Positions 17,108-25,116 are shown, counted from the first letter of the stretch. The stretch is DNA of 64,000 nt from Bin95 sp965220855 (GCA_965220855.1 CBDCQY010000001.1:2170001-2234000), one strand, 5' to 3'. Program-made: numbers and translations. Notes: generated by a model from the sequence alone, not told the origin.

Positions 17108-17769
17108 CACTCGCCCGCCGCCTCGGCCCGCGCCAGCCACTCGCGCAGCAGCGCCGCCGCCTCCGGCAAGGTCGGCGAAGGCCCGCGGCCGTCGCTCTCG
17201 ATGGCGGCATATTCCGCCGGCAGGCTCTCGCGCGCCAGGAAATGGCGCAGCATCGCCGCCCGGTTCCTCAGAATGGCGAGAAAGGCCGGGCCGGCGAAAC
17301 GGTCCAGCCGGGCGCGGACGGCGACCGCAAAGTCGAACAGGTCGCGCGCCGCCAGCCCCGCCGCCCGATGGTGGAGCTTCTTCGCGACGATTTCCTCGTC
17401 CGGCATGGCGAGCACCGGCCCGTCGATGCCGGGAACGGCCAGGGTTTCGTCGGCGATATCCGGCAACACCTGCATCGCGACGATATAGTCGATCTGCCGC
17501 CGGCCGTAGTCGAGGCGCACGAGATTCGCCGTCTCGGTGTAATGCGGAACCGGCAGATCGTTCAGCCTGGGCGTCAGCAGGCCGAGCAGCTGTGCGTCAT
17601 GGAGGAAGATGTCGATATCGTGGCTGACCCGGTGACGGTGGCGCACCGCCAGCACCGTCCCGCCGCCCCAGCGCCAGTCGGCGCGCGCGATGCCCGCCCG
17701 GTCCAGCTGGCGCACGGCTTCCGCCAGCAGCGGCAGCCATGGCGCGGCGGCGTCAATCGACGCCGCCAT
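17107..17769 (-). CDS. AbiEii/AbiGii-family nucleotidyltransferase (toxin-type)
   Basis: The 220-residue product has the minimal nucleotidyltransferase core of AbiEii toxins: WRWGGGTVLAVRHRHR at 33-46, the metal-binding DID at 51-53, a third acidic residue in RQIDYIV (Asp94), and the conserved C-terminal helix EEIVAKKLHHRAAGLAARDLFDF. AbiE toxins are known to stop growth or phage by modifying RNA; whether this one does is unproven. It starts 17 bases inside the end of a small upstream gene, the tight overlap typical of toxin-antitoxin or two-subunit pairs. It lies between the liv terminator and tRNA-Thr. Confidence 0.75.
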   Translation of the reverse strand: MAASIDAAAPWLPLLAEAVRQLDRAGIARADWRWGGGTVLAVRHRHRVSHDIDIFLHDAQLLGLLTPRLNDLPVPHYTETANLVRLDYGRRQIDYIVAMQVLPDIADETLAVPGIDGPVLAMPDEEIVAKKLHHRAAGLAARDLFDFAVAVRARLDRFAGPAFLAILRNRAAMLRHFLARESLPAEYAAIESDGRGPSPTLPEAAALLREWLARAEAAGE

Positions 17770-18034
17770 GCTGCATCCTGTCGAGGCCCCGAATGTCGAG
17801 GCCGAACAGTTCCATCAGCCGGCGCTCCAGCCGGGGGAGCGGCAGGTCCAGCTCCTCCGCCAGCGGGCCGAGACAGGCGGCCGGCGTCTCCAGCATGGCC
17901 TGGCGCAGGCGCGCGATTTCCCCGTCCGCCGGAGGCGCGCCCCGCAGGATCGCCGCCAGCCGCTCGGGCGCCAGCCGGCCATGGCTGATCGACCCCTGGC
18001 TGGCATAGGCCCGAAGCATGTGTGCGGCGCTCAT
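17753..18034 (-). CDS. Small helical protein, possible partner/antitoxin of the AbiEii-like gene
   Basis: A 93-residue protein (start MSAAHMLRAYASQG at 18034) that overlaps the AbiEii-like start by 17 bases. It is predicted helical, and residues about 57-78 (LGPLAEELDLPLPRLERRL) have the spacing of a helix-turn-helix. Cognate AbiEi antitoxins are larger winged-helix proteins, so this would be a shortened or unrelated partner. It begins 47 bases downstream of tRNA-Thr(UGU) in the same direction. I do not recognise a named family; the antitoxin role is inferred only from position. Confidence 0.55.
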   Translation of the reverse strand: MSAAHMLRAYASQGSISHGRLAPERLAAILRGAPPADGEIARLRQAMLETPAACLGPLAEELDLPLPRLERRLMELFGLDIRGLDRMQHGGVD

Positions 18035-18081
18035 CTGCCGGGTCTTCCCTGCTGCGTTCCGCCGCGACGGCGGAGGCGGGC

Positions 18082-18157
18082 TGGTGCCGCGCGAGGGCCT
18101 CGAACCCCCGACCTGCCGATTACAAATCGGCTGCTCTGCCAACTGAGCTAGCGCGGC
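18082..18157 (-). tRNA. tRNA-Thr (UGU)
   Basis: Minus-strand acceptor stem GCCGCGC/GCGCGGC, D arm GCTCAGTTGGCAGAGC, 7-base anticodon loop TTTGTAA giving anticodon TGT, T arm GGGGGTTCGAGGCCC, discriminator A and encoded CCA (18082-18084). Confidence 0.95.
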
Positions 18158-18226
18158 GCAGCGCGATCCTGTATCCGCCTCGCATCGCCCGGCGTCAAGA
18201 CCGGCCGCGACAGGGAGGAATGCAGG

Positions 18227-18706
18227 ATGACCGACGAGAGGCCGAAGGCGGCCGTGGCGGCGCTGGATGTGCCGGCGCGCAGCAAGCCCTCCAACTATCC
18301 CGAACCCTTTTTCAGCCGCATGGCGGGGCGCGAGAAGCGCCCGCTCGGGGATTTTTTCGGGCTGAAAAATTTCGGCGTGAACCTGACCCGCCTGGCGCCC
18401 GGCGGCGAGTCCGCGCTGATGCACCGCCACAGCAAGCAGGACGAGCTGGTCTATATCCTGCAAGGCGAGCCGGTGCTGGTGACCGAGTCCGGCGAGACGC
18501 CGCTTCGCCCCGGCATGTGCGCCGGCTTCCCCGCGCAAGGCGAGGCGCACCACATCGTCAACCGCAGCGACGCCGATGTGCTGATGCTGGAGATCGGCGA
18601 CCGGCCGGAGGGCGACGAGGGCAGCTATCCCGCGGACGACCTCCAGGCGGTCATGGGCCCGGACGGCAAATGGCGCTTCACGCGCAAGGACGGCGCGCCC
18701 TATTGA
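18227..18706 (+). CDS. Cupin-domain protein
   Basis: A 159-residue single-domain cupin. Motif 1 is near residues 65-85 (LMHRHSKQDELVYILQGEPV), with two His and a Glu as likely metal ligands, and motif 2 near 105-118 (PAQGEAHHIVN). Such proteins bind a metal and a small molecule; the ligand is unknown. GGGAGG lies 13 bases before the ATG. Its stop overlaps that of the convergent RidA gene by seven bases. Confidence 0.82.
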   Translation: MTDERPKAAVAALDVPARSKPSNYPEPFFSRMAGREKRPLGDFFGLKNFGVNLTRLAPGGESALMHRHSKQDELVYILQGEPVLVTESGETPLRPGMCAGFPAQGEAHHIVNRSDADVLMLEIGDRPEGDEGSYPADDLQAVMGPDGKWRFTRKDGAPY

Positions 18707-19086
18707 GGCGCGATGGCGATCGCCTCGATCTCCACCTTGAGTTCCGGCATGGCGAGCGCGCTCGCCTCCACCAGCGTCGAGACCGGGAAGTCGCCGGAGA
18801 AGAACTCGCGCCGCGCCCGCCAGACCTCCTCGCGCCGGGAAATGTCGGTGACATAGATCACCACCTTGACGACATCGGCCATGGAGGCCCCGGCGGCTTC
18901 CAGCAGCCGGGCGATCTTCGCGAAGATCGCCTTCGCCTGGCCGTATTCGTCATCGGCGAGGATTTCGGCGCCGTTGCGCGCGGTCATGCCGGCAATGAAA
19001 ATCTGCCCGCCGGCGACGAGGCAGTTCGACCAGGTCTCCGGCGGCGGCTCCGGGACCTCGCGATGCGTGATCCGCCTGATGGCCAT
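18700..19086 (-). CDS. RidA-family (Rid/YjgF) protein
   Basis: The 128-residue protein has the RidA layout: AGGQIFIAGMTARNG, a central helix QAKAIFAKIARLLEAAGASMADVVKVVIYVTD, and the C-terminal VEASALAMPELKVEIEAIAI. True RidA imine deaminases have Arg in a RVEVE- or R-containing C-terminal strand; here the equivalent reads LKVEIEA without that Arg, so the activity may differ from 2-iminobutanoate hydrolysis. I chose ATG 19086 behind GGGGGAG over ATG-like codons upstream. It is the last gene of a leftward group with metY and the sugar dehydrogenase. Confidence 0.78.
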   Translation of the reverse strand: MAIRRITHREVPEPPPETWSNCLVAGGQIFIAGMTARNGAEILADDEYGQAKAIFAKIARLLEAAGASMADVVKVVIYVTDISRREEVWRARREFFSGDFPVSTLVEASALAMPELKVEIEAIAIAPQ

Positions 19087-19100
19087 GGGCGCGCTCCCCC

Positions 19101-20459
19101 TCATGCCTTGACGATCCGCGCCCGGCGCGGACGGGCATCATAGACGCCGCGCGTGTCCACAACCAGGGGGACGGCCTCGGCCAGCCCCTCCCAGTCCACG
19201 GCGTCATGGTCGGTCGCCACCAGCGCCGCGTCGAAGCCGGCGAGCGCCTCCCGCGACCGGGCGATCGACCGCGTTCCGGCGAGATGGGGATGGGCGCGGG
19301 TCGCCGGCACGGCCGGCACATGCGGGTCGAAATAGGCGGTCTCGGCCCCGGCCGCCGCCAGCAGGTCCCACAGGCGCAGCGCCGGGCTCTCGCGCGTGTC
19401 GTCGATATTCTTCTTGTAGGCGACGCCGACCAGCAGAATGCGGCTGCCGGCGAGCGGCTTCGGGGCCAGCGCCTCGGCCAGCCGGGCGACGACGCGGGCC
19501 GGCATCTCGGTGTTGATCTCGCCGGCGAGCTCGATGAAGCGGCTCGGCAGGCCGGCCTCGCGCGCCTTCCAGGCGAGATAGAAGGGGTCGATCGGGATGC
19601 AATGTCCGCCCCAGCCGGGGCCGGGATAGAAGGGCATATAGCCGAAGGGCTTGGTCTTCGCCGCCTCGACCACCTCCCAGATATCGACGCCCATCGCGGC
19701 ATAGACGCCCTTCAGCTCGTTCACCAGCGCGATATTGACCGCCCGGAAGACATTTTCGGTGAGCTTGGCCGCCTCCGCCGCCGCCGGCGAGGACACGCTG
19801 TGCACGCCCTCGGCGATCGGCTCGTAGAGGGCGCGGGCGAGCGCCAGCGCCTCCTCGCCATCCGCGCCGACGACGCGCGGAATGCGCAGCGCGCCGCTGC
19901 CGGGGGACTCGCGCTCCGGGGCATAGGCGAGGAAGAAGTCCCGCCCGCTCAGAAGACCGCCCGCTTCCAGGATCGGCTTCACCACCTCTTCCGTCGTGCC
20001 GGGCCAGGTGGTGGATTCGAGCACGACCAGCTGTCCCGGCCGGAGGCTCGCGGCGACCGCAGCCGCGCTCGCCTCGACGAAACGCAGGTCCGGTTCGCGG
20101 TCCGGCCCGAGCGGCGTCGGCACGCAGATCGCGATGGCGTCGGCTTCCGCCAGGCGGGCGAAGTCGCCGGTGGCCTCGAAACGGCCGCTTCCCTGCATGG
20201 CGGCGATCTCGCGGTCGGGCACATCCATGATGTAGGAGCGCCCGGCGGCGAGCCGGGCCGGCTTGGCCGCGTCGGTGTCGAAGCCGATGACGGCGAAGCC
20301 CGCCTCATGCAGGGCGCGCGCCAGCGGCAGCCCGACATAGCCGAGCCCGATGACGCCGATGCGCGCCCGGCGCTGGCGCAGCCGCGCCAGCAGGCTCTCG
20401 AACCCGGCTGCTGCGGTCGGTTCCGTCATGGGGGCGGCAGGCGGGGCGGCGCGCGTCAC
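19101..20459 (-). CDS. Nucleotide-sugar dehydrogenase (UDP-GlcNAc/ManNAc 6-dehydrogenase type)
   Basis: Oxidises the C6 hydroxyl of a UDP-hexose twice with NAD, for surface polysaccharide precursors. The 452-residue protein has the NAD-binding GVIGLGYVGLPLARAL, VPTPLG, STTWPGTTEE, a central KLTENVFRAVNIALVNEL helix, and the catalytic Cys in GWGGHCIPIDPFYLAWK. The closest types are WbpA/TviB/WecC; substrate cannot be separated by eye. GTG 20459 overlaps the metY stop (GTGA), so I prefer it; an internal ATG at 20429 has no ribosome site. No other polysaccharide genes are nearby. Confidence 0.88.
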   Translation of the reverse strand: MTRAAPPAAPMTEPTAAAGFESLLARLRQRRARIGVIGLGYVGLPLARALHEAGFAVIGFDTDAAKPARLAAGRSYIMDVPDREIAAMQGSGRFEATGDFARLAEADAIAICVPTPLGPDREPDLRFVEASAAAVAASLRPGQLVVLESTTWPGTTEEVVKPILEAGGLLSGRDFFLAYAPERESPGSGALRIPRVVGADGEEALALARALYEPIAEGVHSVSSPAAAEAAKLTENVFRAVNIALVNELKGVYAAMGVDIWEVVEAAKTKPFGYMPFYPGPGWGGHCIPIDPFYLAWKAREAGLPSRFIELAGEINTEMPARVVARLAEALAPKPLAGSRILLVGVAYKKNIDDTRESPALRLWDLLAAAGAETAYFDPHVPAVPATRAHPHLAGTRSIARSREALAGFDAALVATDHDAVDWEGLAEAVPLVVDTRGVYDARPRRARIVKA

Positions 20460-21739
20460 TCCAGCGCCTGCTCCAGGTCGGCGACGATGTCCGCCGCCGT
20501 CTCCAGGCCGACCGAGATGCGCACCACCTCGTCGCCCGCGCCCGCCGCCGCCGCCTGCTCCTCGGAGAGCTGGCGATGGGTGGTGGAGCGGGGATGGATC
20601 ACCAGCGAGCGGGTGTCGCCGATATTGGCGAGATGGCTCAGCAGTTCGACGCGCTCGACCAGGCGCACGCCGGCCTCGTAGCCGCCCTTCAGGCCGAAGG
20701 TGAACACCGAGCCGCCGGAGCCGGAGAGATATTTCTCCGCGAGCGGCTTGTAGCGATTGCCCTCCAGCCCGGCATAGGAGACCCAGGCGACGGCCGGATG
20801 CCCGTCCAGGAAGCGCGCCACGGCCAGGCCGTTTTCGCTGTGCCGCGCCATGCGCAGCGGCAGCGTCTCGATGCCGGTGATGGTCAGGAACGCGTTGAGC
20901 GGCGCCATGGTCGCGCCCAGGTCGCGCAGGCCGACCGCATGGCAGTGCACGACATAGCCGAGATCGCCGAAGGTCTCGTAGAAGCGCAGGCCGTGATAGG
21001 CGCCTTCCGGCTCGGTCATGGAGGGGAACTTGTCGTTCTGCCCCCAGTCGAACAGGCCGCTATCGACCACCACGCCGCCCATGGCGTTGCCGTGCCCGGA
21101 GAGGAACTTGGTGGTGGAATGCACCACGATGTCGGCGCCCCACTCGACCGGACGGCAGAGGAAGGGCGTCGCCATGGTGTTGTCCACGATCAGCGGCAGG
21201 CCCGCGTCATGGGCGACGCCGGCCAGCGCCTCCAGATCGCTGACGACGCCGCCCGGATTGGCGAGCGACTCGCAGAACACCGCCCGCGTCTCCGGGCGGA
21301 TGGCGGCGCGCACGGTCTCGAGGTCGTCGAAATCGACCAGCGAGGCCTGCCAGCCGAACTTGGCGAACGTGCGGGTGAACTGCGTCACCGAGCCGCCATA
21401 GAGCTTGTTGGAGGCGAGGATATGCGCGCCCGGCTGCATCAGCGGAAAGAGCGCCAGCATCTGCGCGGCGTGGCCGGAGGCCGTGGCGGCGCCGCCCTTG
21501 GCGTCCTCCAGCGCGGCCACCCGCTCCTCCAGCACCGCCACCGTCGGGTTGGTCAGGCGCGAATAGATGAAGCCGTAGGTCTGCAGGTTGAACAGCGAGG
21601 CGGCGTGCTCGGCGTCGTCGAAGACATAGGAGGTGGTCTGGTAGATCGGCGTGGCGCGCGCGCCGGTGGCCGGGTCGGGGCCCGCGCCGGCATGGATGGC
21701 GAGCGTGTCGAAGCCGAAGGGGCGTTCGTTGGCGCTCAT
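20456..21739 (-). CDS. metY: O-acetylhomoserine sulfhydrylase (Cys/Met metabolism PLP enzyme)
   Basis: Makes homocysteine from O-acetylhomoserine and sulfide. The 427-residue length and motifs fit MetY: GFDTLAIHAG at the start, PIYQTTSYVFDD, the long N-terminal TYGFIYSRLTNPTVAVLEERVAALE, LASNKLYGGS, IVDNTMATPFLCRP, and the PLP lysine in VVHSTTKFLSGHG. ATG 21739 starts one base after the upstream stop. With cysK/cysE and the split methionine synthase, the window covers sulfide to methionine. No SAM-II riboswitch signature was seen upstream. Confidence 0.88.
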   Translation of the reverse strand: MSANERPFGFDTLAIHAGAGPDPATGARATPIYQTTSYVFDDAEHAASLFNLQTYGFIYSRLTNPTVAVLEERVAALEDAKGGAATASGHAAQMLALFPLMQPGAHILASNKLYGGSVTQFTRTFAKFGWQASLVDFDDLETVRAAIRPETRAVFCESLANPGGVVSDLEALAGVAHDAGLPLIVDNTMATPFLCRPVEWGADIVVHSTTKFLSGHGNAMGGVVVDSGLFDWGQNDKFPSMTEPEGAYHGLRFYETFGDLGYVVHCHAVGLRDLGATMAPLNAFLTITGIETLPLRMARHSENGLAVARFLDGHPAVAWVSYAGLEGNRYKPLAEKYLSGSGGSVFTFGLKGGYEAGVRLVERVELLSHLANIGDTRSLVIHPRSTTHRQLSEEQAAAAGAGDEVVRISVGLETAADIVADLEQALE

Positions 21740-21740
21740 C

Positions 21741-22223
21741 TCAGGCGATCCGGCGGCGCTTCGAGGAAATGCGCCGCGAATTGAAACCGTTCCAGGAAAG
21801 CTCGCCGAAAAGGCGGGCATATTCGATCTTCGGGCAACGGTTCATCACCACCTTCAGGCCCGCCGCCTCGGCTCGGGCGGCGGCGGCGTCGTTGCGCACG
21901 GTCAGCTGCATCCAGACGACCCGCGCGCCGATCTCCACCGCCTCGTCGGCGAGCGGGCCGGCGGCCTCGGAATTGCGGAAGATATCGACCATATCGACCC
22001 GTTCCGTCACATCGCGGAGGCCGGCGACGCAGGTCTCGCCCAGCACCGTCTGCCCCGCCGCGCCGGGATTGACCGGCAGCACGCGAAAGCCCTTCGCCTG
22101 GAGATATTTCATCACGAAGTGGCTCGGGCGGTTCCAGTTGGGACTGGCGCCCACCATGGCGATGGTCCGCACGCTGTCCAGCACGCCCTTGAGATAGGCG
22201 TCGGTGTAGCTGTCATGGGTCAT
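21741..22223 (-). CDS. CoA-binding domain protein (YccU type)
   Basis: A 160-residue Rossmann-fold protein: TIAMVGASPNWNRPSHFVMKYL and GFRVLPVNPG near the start, VDMVDIFRNSEAAGPLADEAVEIGARVVWMQ in the middle, and RCPKIEY near the C-terminus, matching the YccU/CoA_binding_2 family. Function is unknown. It is directly upstream of metY; this neighbourhood of a CoA-binding protein and MetY suggests a common transcript. Confidence 0.85.
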   Translation of the reverse strand: MTHDSYTDAYLKGVLDSVRTIAMVGASPNWNRPSHFVMKYLQAKGFRVLPVNPGAAGQTVLGETCVAGLRDVTERVDMVDIFRNSEAAGPLADEAVEIGARVVWMQLTVRNDAAAARAEAAGLKVVMNRCPKIEYARLFGELSWNGFNSRRISSKRRRIA

Positions 22224-22287
22224 GGTCCGCGCTGGCTACACCAGACGGGGCCGGCCGGCAATCGCCTTCTGCGAGGCGCGCCGCCGG

Positions 22288-23079
22288 CTATTCGCCCGAT
22301 TGCAGGATCAGGCCCCGATGGCGCGCGACCTCGAAGGCCCAGAGAAACAGCAGCGCGCCGACCGCCAGATAGACCAGGTTCAGCCCGATCGCCCACAGGA
22401 ACAGGTCGGTGCGGAACGCGCCCTCGATCATCACCGCGCGCATGCCCTCGAAGACATGGGAGGAGGGCAGGGCGGCGGCCACCGCCTGCAGGGTCTCCGG
22501 CAGAATCTCGACCGGGTAATAGACCGCGCTCAGCGGGGCCAGGATGAAGATCGTCGCCCAGGCGAAGCTCTCGGCGGCGAGGCCGAAGCGGATCAGCAGC
22601 GCGCAGACGCCGAGCCCGATGGCCCAGCCGAACATCATCAGATTGGCGAAGAAGGCGAGCAGCGCGAAGCCGAGCGAGTAGATCGAATATTCGTAGAGCA
22701 GCCAGGCGACCAGCGTGGCGGGCGCGAGCCCGATGGCGGTGCGCACCAGGCTCGCCAGCATCATGGCGGCCATCAGCTCCATCGGACGCAAGGGGCTCGC
22801 GAACAGCTGCCCCAGATTGCGCGCCCACATCTCCTCGAGGAAGGAGACGCTCAGGCCCAGCTGGCCGCGAAACAGCACGTCCCAGAGCAGCACGCCCGCC
22901 AGCAGCGCCCCGGCGGCGTGCGCCAGCCAGCTGCTGTGCTCCAGGAAGAACTTGGTGATGAAGCCCCAGAGCGTCACCTGCACCACCGGCCAGTAGGCGA
23001 GCTCGATCAGGCGGGGCGCGGAGCCGCGAAACAGATAGTAATACCGCCCCAGCATGGCGGCGATGCGTCCGGCGCTCAT
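22288..23079 (-). CDS. ABC-2 type transporter permease
   Basis: A 263-residue membrane protein with about six hydrophobic helices and the ABC-2 exporter pattern: a basic N-terminus, FLEEMWARNLGQLFASPLRPMELMAAMM around 80-110, and PLSAVYYPVEILPETLQAVAAALPSSHVFEGMR after the fifth helix, as in NodJ/polysaccharide and drug exporters. No ATPase gene is adjacent in the window, which is unusual because permease and ATPase normally sit together. Start ATG 23079 has GGGAGA upstream. Confidence 0.82.
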   Translation of the reverse strand: MSAGRIAAMLGRYYYLFRGSAPRLIELAYWPVVQVTLWGFITKFFLEHSSWLAHAAGALLAGVLLWDVLFRGQLGLSVSFLEEMWARNLGQLFASPLRPMELMAAMMLASLVRTAIGLAPATLVAWLLYEYSIYSLGFALLAFFANLMMFGWAIGLGVCALLIRFGLAAESFAWATIFILAPLSAVYYPVEILPETLQAVAAALPSSHVFEGMRAVMIEGAFRTDLFLWAIGLNLVYLAVGALLFLWAFEVARHRGLILQSGE

Positions 23080-23121
23080 CGCTGTTCCGTCTCCCGCCTC
23101 GCGCGCCCGCCGGCCCGGGCG

Positions 23122-23571
23122 TCAGCCGCCCCTGGCCTGTTTCCAGGCGGTAATGGCCGCCTTCAGCTCGTCATATTCCTCGCAGCCGAGCAGGCAGATG
23201 CGGTCCAGCTCCCCGAGGTGGCGCTCGGCGCCTTCCAGGTCGTCCAGCATGAGGCGCAGCTCGCCCGCATATTCGTGCGCGCCCTTGTGATCGGGATCGA
23301 GTTGCAGCGCGCGCGCATAGGCGCTTTCGGCCTCCTTCAGCCGGCCGAGCTTGCGGTTGGCGTAGCCGAGCCAGTTGAACGCATCGGCGCTTGTCGGCTC
23401 GGCCTGGACGAATTCGGTCAGTTCGGCGAGCGCCTCCTCATAGTCGCCCTTCTCGATCCTGGCCTCGATCGGCGCGAGCGCGTCATCCTTCTTGTCGCCG
23501 CCGCCCCCGAGCGCGAAGGCCGAACCGGCGATAGAGGCGACCAGCGCCGCCAACACCCATCTGCCCGCCAT
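23122..23571 (-). CDS. Secreted tetratricopeptide-repeat protein
   Basis: A 149-residue protein with a signal peptide (MAGRWVLAALVASIAGSAFA) and at least two TPR units, about 45-78 and 79-112 (SADAFNWLGYANRKLGRLKEAESAYARALQLDP spans one). A Cys pair sits in ICLLGCEE. ATG 23571 has GGGAG seven bases upstream; an in-frame ATG at 23604 would precede the signal peptide. Probably a periplasmic scaffold protein. It resembles the TPR protein at 48987 in overall plan. Confidence 0.72.
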   Translation of the reverse strand: MAGRWVLAALVASIAGSAFALGGGGDKKDDALAPIEARIEKGDYEEALAELTEFVQAEPTSADAFNWLGYANRKLGRLKEAESAYARALQLDPDHKGAHEYAGELRLMLDDLEGAERHLGELDRICLLGCEEYDELKAAITAWKQARGG

Positions 23572-23669
23572 GCGCCATCTCCCGAAATATGCGATGTTTG
23601 ACATAGGTAGAGCGCCCCGGAGCGCGTATCAAGGCGCTGCCGCCGGCGATGAGGGAGGGGGAAGCCGCC

Positions 23670-24809
23670 ATGCCGCTTCGCGGAGTGCGCGTCGTGGAGC
23701 TTGCGCAGATCATCGCCGGACCGGTCGTCGGGCAGGTGCTGGCCGAGCTCGGGGCCGACGTGATCAAGGTGGAGCGGCCGGAAGGCGATGAGTCGCGGCG
23801 CTGGACGCCGCCGGTCTGGTTCGGCGCGGGGCCGACCTTTCATGGCGTGAACCGCTCCAAGCGCTCGGTGGCGCTCGACCTCACGCAGGAAGCGGGGCGC
23901 GCCGGGCTGCTGAAGCTCGTGCGCGGCGCGGATGTATTCGTGCAGAACCTGCGCCCCGGCGTGACGGCCAAGCTCGGGCTCGGGCCGGAGCAGCTGCTGA
24001 AGGAGAACCCCCGGCTGGTCTATTGCGACATGGGCGCTTTCGGCCACAAGGGGCCGAAGCGCCTCGACCCCGGCTTCGAGGTGCTGTTCCAGGCGTTCTC
24101 CGGCCTCATGGACAATACCGGCGAGCCGGAGCGCGCGCCGGTGCGGATGGGGGCGGCGGTCTGCGATCTCGGCACCGGGGTCTGGACGGCGCTCGGCGCG
24201 ATGGCGGGCCTGCGCCGGCGCGACGCCACCGGCAAGGGCGTGGTGGTCAACACCTCGCTGCTGGAGACGGCGATGTTCCTCTTGAACACGCAATTCGTCT
24301 CGCACCAGGCGACCGGCGCGCGGCCGGTGCGCCACCCGACCGGCAGCCCGCGCGTGGCGGTGTTCCAGGCCTTCGACGCCGCCGACGGAAGGCTGCTGAT
24401 CACGGCGGCCACCGACCGGCTGTTCAAGCGCCTCGGCCGCGCGCTCGGCCGGGCCGACTGGGCGGAAAGCCCGGAGTTCGAGGGCAATGCCGCCCGCGTC
24501 GCCCGGCGCGAGGAGATCGCCGCCGACATCCAGGCCGTGCTGCAGGAGGGGCGGGTGCGGGAGTGGATGGAGCTGTTCGAGGCCGCCGGCGTGCCGGCCT
24601 CGCCGGTCAACAATCTGGCCGATGCGCTCACGGAGCCTCAGGTGCAGGCGCTCGACATGGTTGTCGATGTGCCCGAACGGGAGGGGATGAAGGCGCTCGC
24701 CCTGCCGATCTCCTTCGACGGCGAGCGCCCCCGGATACGCCGCCCGGCCCCGGAACTCGGCGCCGACAACGCCCTGCTGGAGCGCGACGACCCCTGGTCC
24801 GGCGCTTGA
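23670..24809 (+). CDS. CaiB/BaiF-family (class III) CoA-transferase
   Basis: The 379-residue enzyme opens LRGVRVVELAQIIAGPVVGQVLAELGADVIKVE and keeps NRSKRSVALDL, NLRPGVTAKLG and the Asp of AAVCDLGTGVWTALGAM as the likely aspartyl-CoA nucleophile near residue 171. ATG 23670 is preferred (GAGGGGGAAG upstream); an upstream in-frame start adds seven residues. It stands alone, 36 bases before tRNA-Val, so the substrate is not hinted at by neighbours. Confidence 0.85.
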   Translation: MPLRGVRVVELAQIIAGPVVGQVLAELGADVIKVERPEGDESRRWTPPVWFGAGPTFHGVNRSKRSVALDLTQEAGRAGLLKLVRGADVFVQNLRPGVTAKLGLGPEQLLKENPRLVYCDMGAFGHKGPKRLDPGFEVLFQAFSGLMDNTGEPERAPVRMGAAVCDLGTGVWTALGAMAGLRRRDATGKGVVVNTSLLETAMFLLNTQFVSHQATGARPVRHPTGSPRVAVFQAFDAADGRLLITAATDRLFKRLGRALGRADWAESPEFEGNAARVARREEIAADIQAVLQEGRVREWMELFEAAGVPASPVNNLADALTEPQVQALDMVVDVPEREGMKALALPISFDGERPRIRRPAPELGADNALLERDDPWSGA

Positions 24810-24845
24810 CAGCCGGGGCCGGCGCGCCTAGAGGAAGCGGCATCC

Positions 24846-24920
24846 GGGCGCGTAGCTCAGCGGGAGAGCACTGTCTTCACACGGCAGGGGTCGCTGGTTC
24901 AAACCCAGCCGCGCCCACCA
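24846..24920 (+). tRNA. tRNA-Val (CAC)
   Basis: Acceptor stem GGGCGCG/CGCGCCC, D arm GCTCAGCGGGAGAGC, anticodon loop TTCACAC with anticodon CAC, T arm CTGGTTCAAACCCAG, encoded CCA at 24918-24920. Only five bases separate CCA from a perfect Shine-Dalgarno for the next small gene. Confidence 0.95.
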
Positions 24921-24939
24921 CTCGCAGGAGGCCCGTCCG

Positions 24940-25116
24940 ATGCCGCGACGACAGAAGCCGGCGCCCAAGCGGCGCAACCCGGTCGCCCCGGCGCTCCGCC
25001 GCCTGCGACCGCAGACGGTCCGCAACGCCAAAACCTACACACGCAAAGGGCGCCGCAAGGCGCCCGATCTCGTTCGGACGGTCGGATGGTGGGGGCTTGA
25101 CGGGAACACAGCATGA
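24940..25116 (+). CDS. 58-residue basic protein, ArfA-like (candidate ribosome-rescue factor)
   Basis: A short gene with a perfect AGGAGG (24926-24931) eight bases before ATG. The product is very basic (MPRRQKPAPKRRNPVAPALR, then a KTYTRKGRRK motif at about 32-41). The layout, an N-terminal NPVAxAL-type helix followed by R-x-x-V and K-x-Y-x-RKG, resembles ArfA, which rescues ribosomes stalled on stop-less mRNA together with RF2. ArfA genes are known to contain an internal hairpin that truncates their mRNA; here a 7-bp GNRA hairpin sits at codons 37-42. It could instead be an unrelated basic protein. It follows tRNA-Val so closely that co-transcription is likely. Confidence 0.6.
   Translation: MPRRQKPAPKRRNPVAPALRRLRPQTVRNAKTYTRKGRRKAPDLVRTVGWWGLDGNTA
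25048..25065 (+). other. Strong hairpin with GCAA tetraloop inside the small basic gene
   Basis: GGGCGCC (25048-25054), loop GCAA, GGCGCCC (25059-25065): a perfect 7-bp all-G:C stem capped by a stable GNRA tetraloop. It begins after the 36th codon of the 58-codon gene. No T-run follows, so it is more likely an RNase target or pause than a classical terminator. Confidence 0.7.

Noticed and set aside
14609..17140. 843-residue minus-strand frame opposite livM and livK
   Set aside because: It runs antisense to clear transporter genes, has a His/Gly/Arg-rich shadow composition and no start context.
18035..18081. Possible SRP RNA remnant (CTTCCCTGCTGCGTTCC)
   Set aside because: The order of elements is reversed compared with the conserved GGAAGG...AGCAG loop of 4.5S RNA on either strand, and no long hairpin can be drawn.
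22224..22287. Search for a SAM-II riboswitch upstream of the CoA-binding/metY genes
   Set aside because: The gap is only 64 bases and lacks the SAM-II pseudoknot signature.
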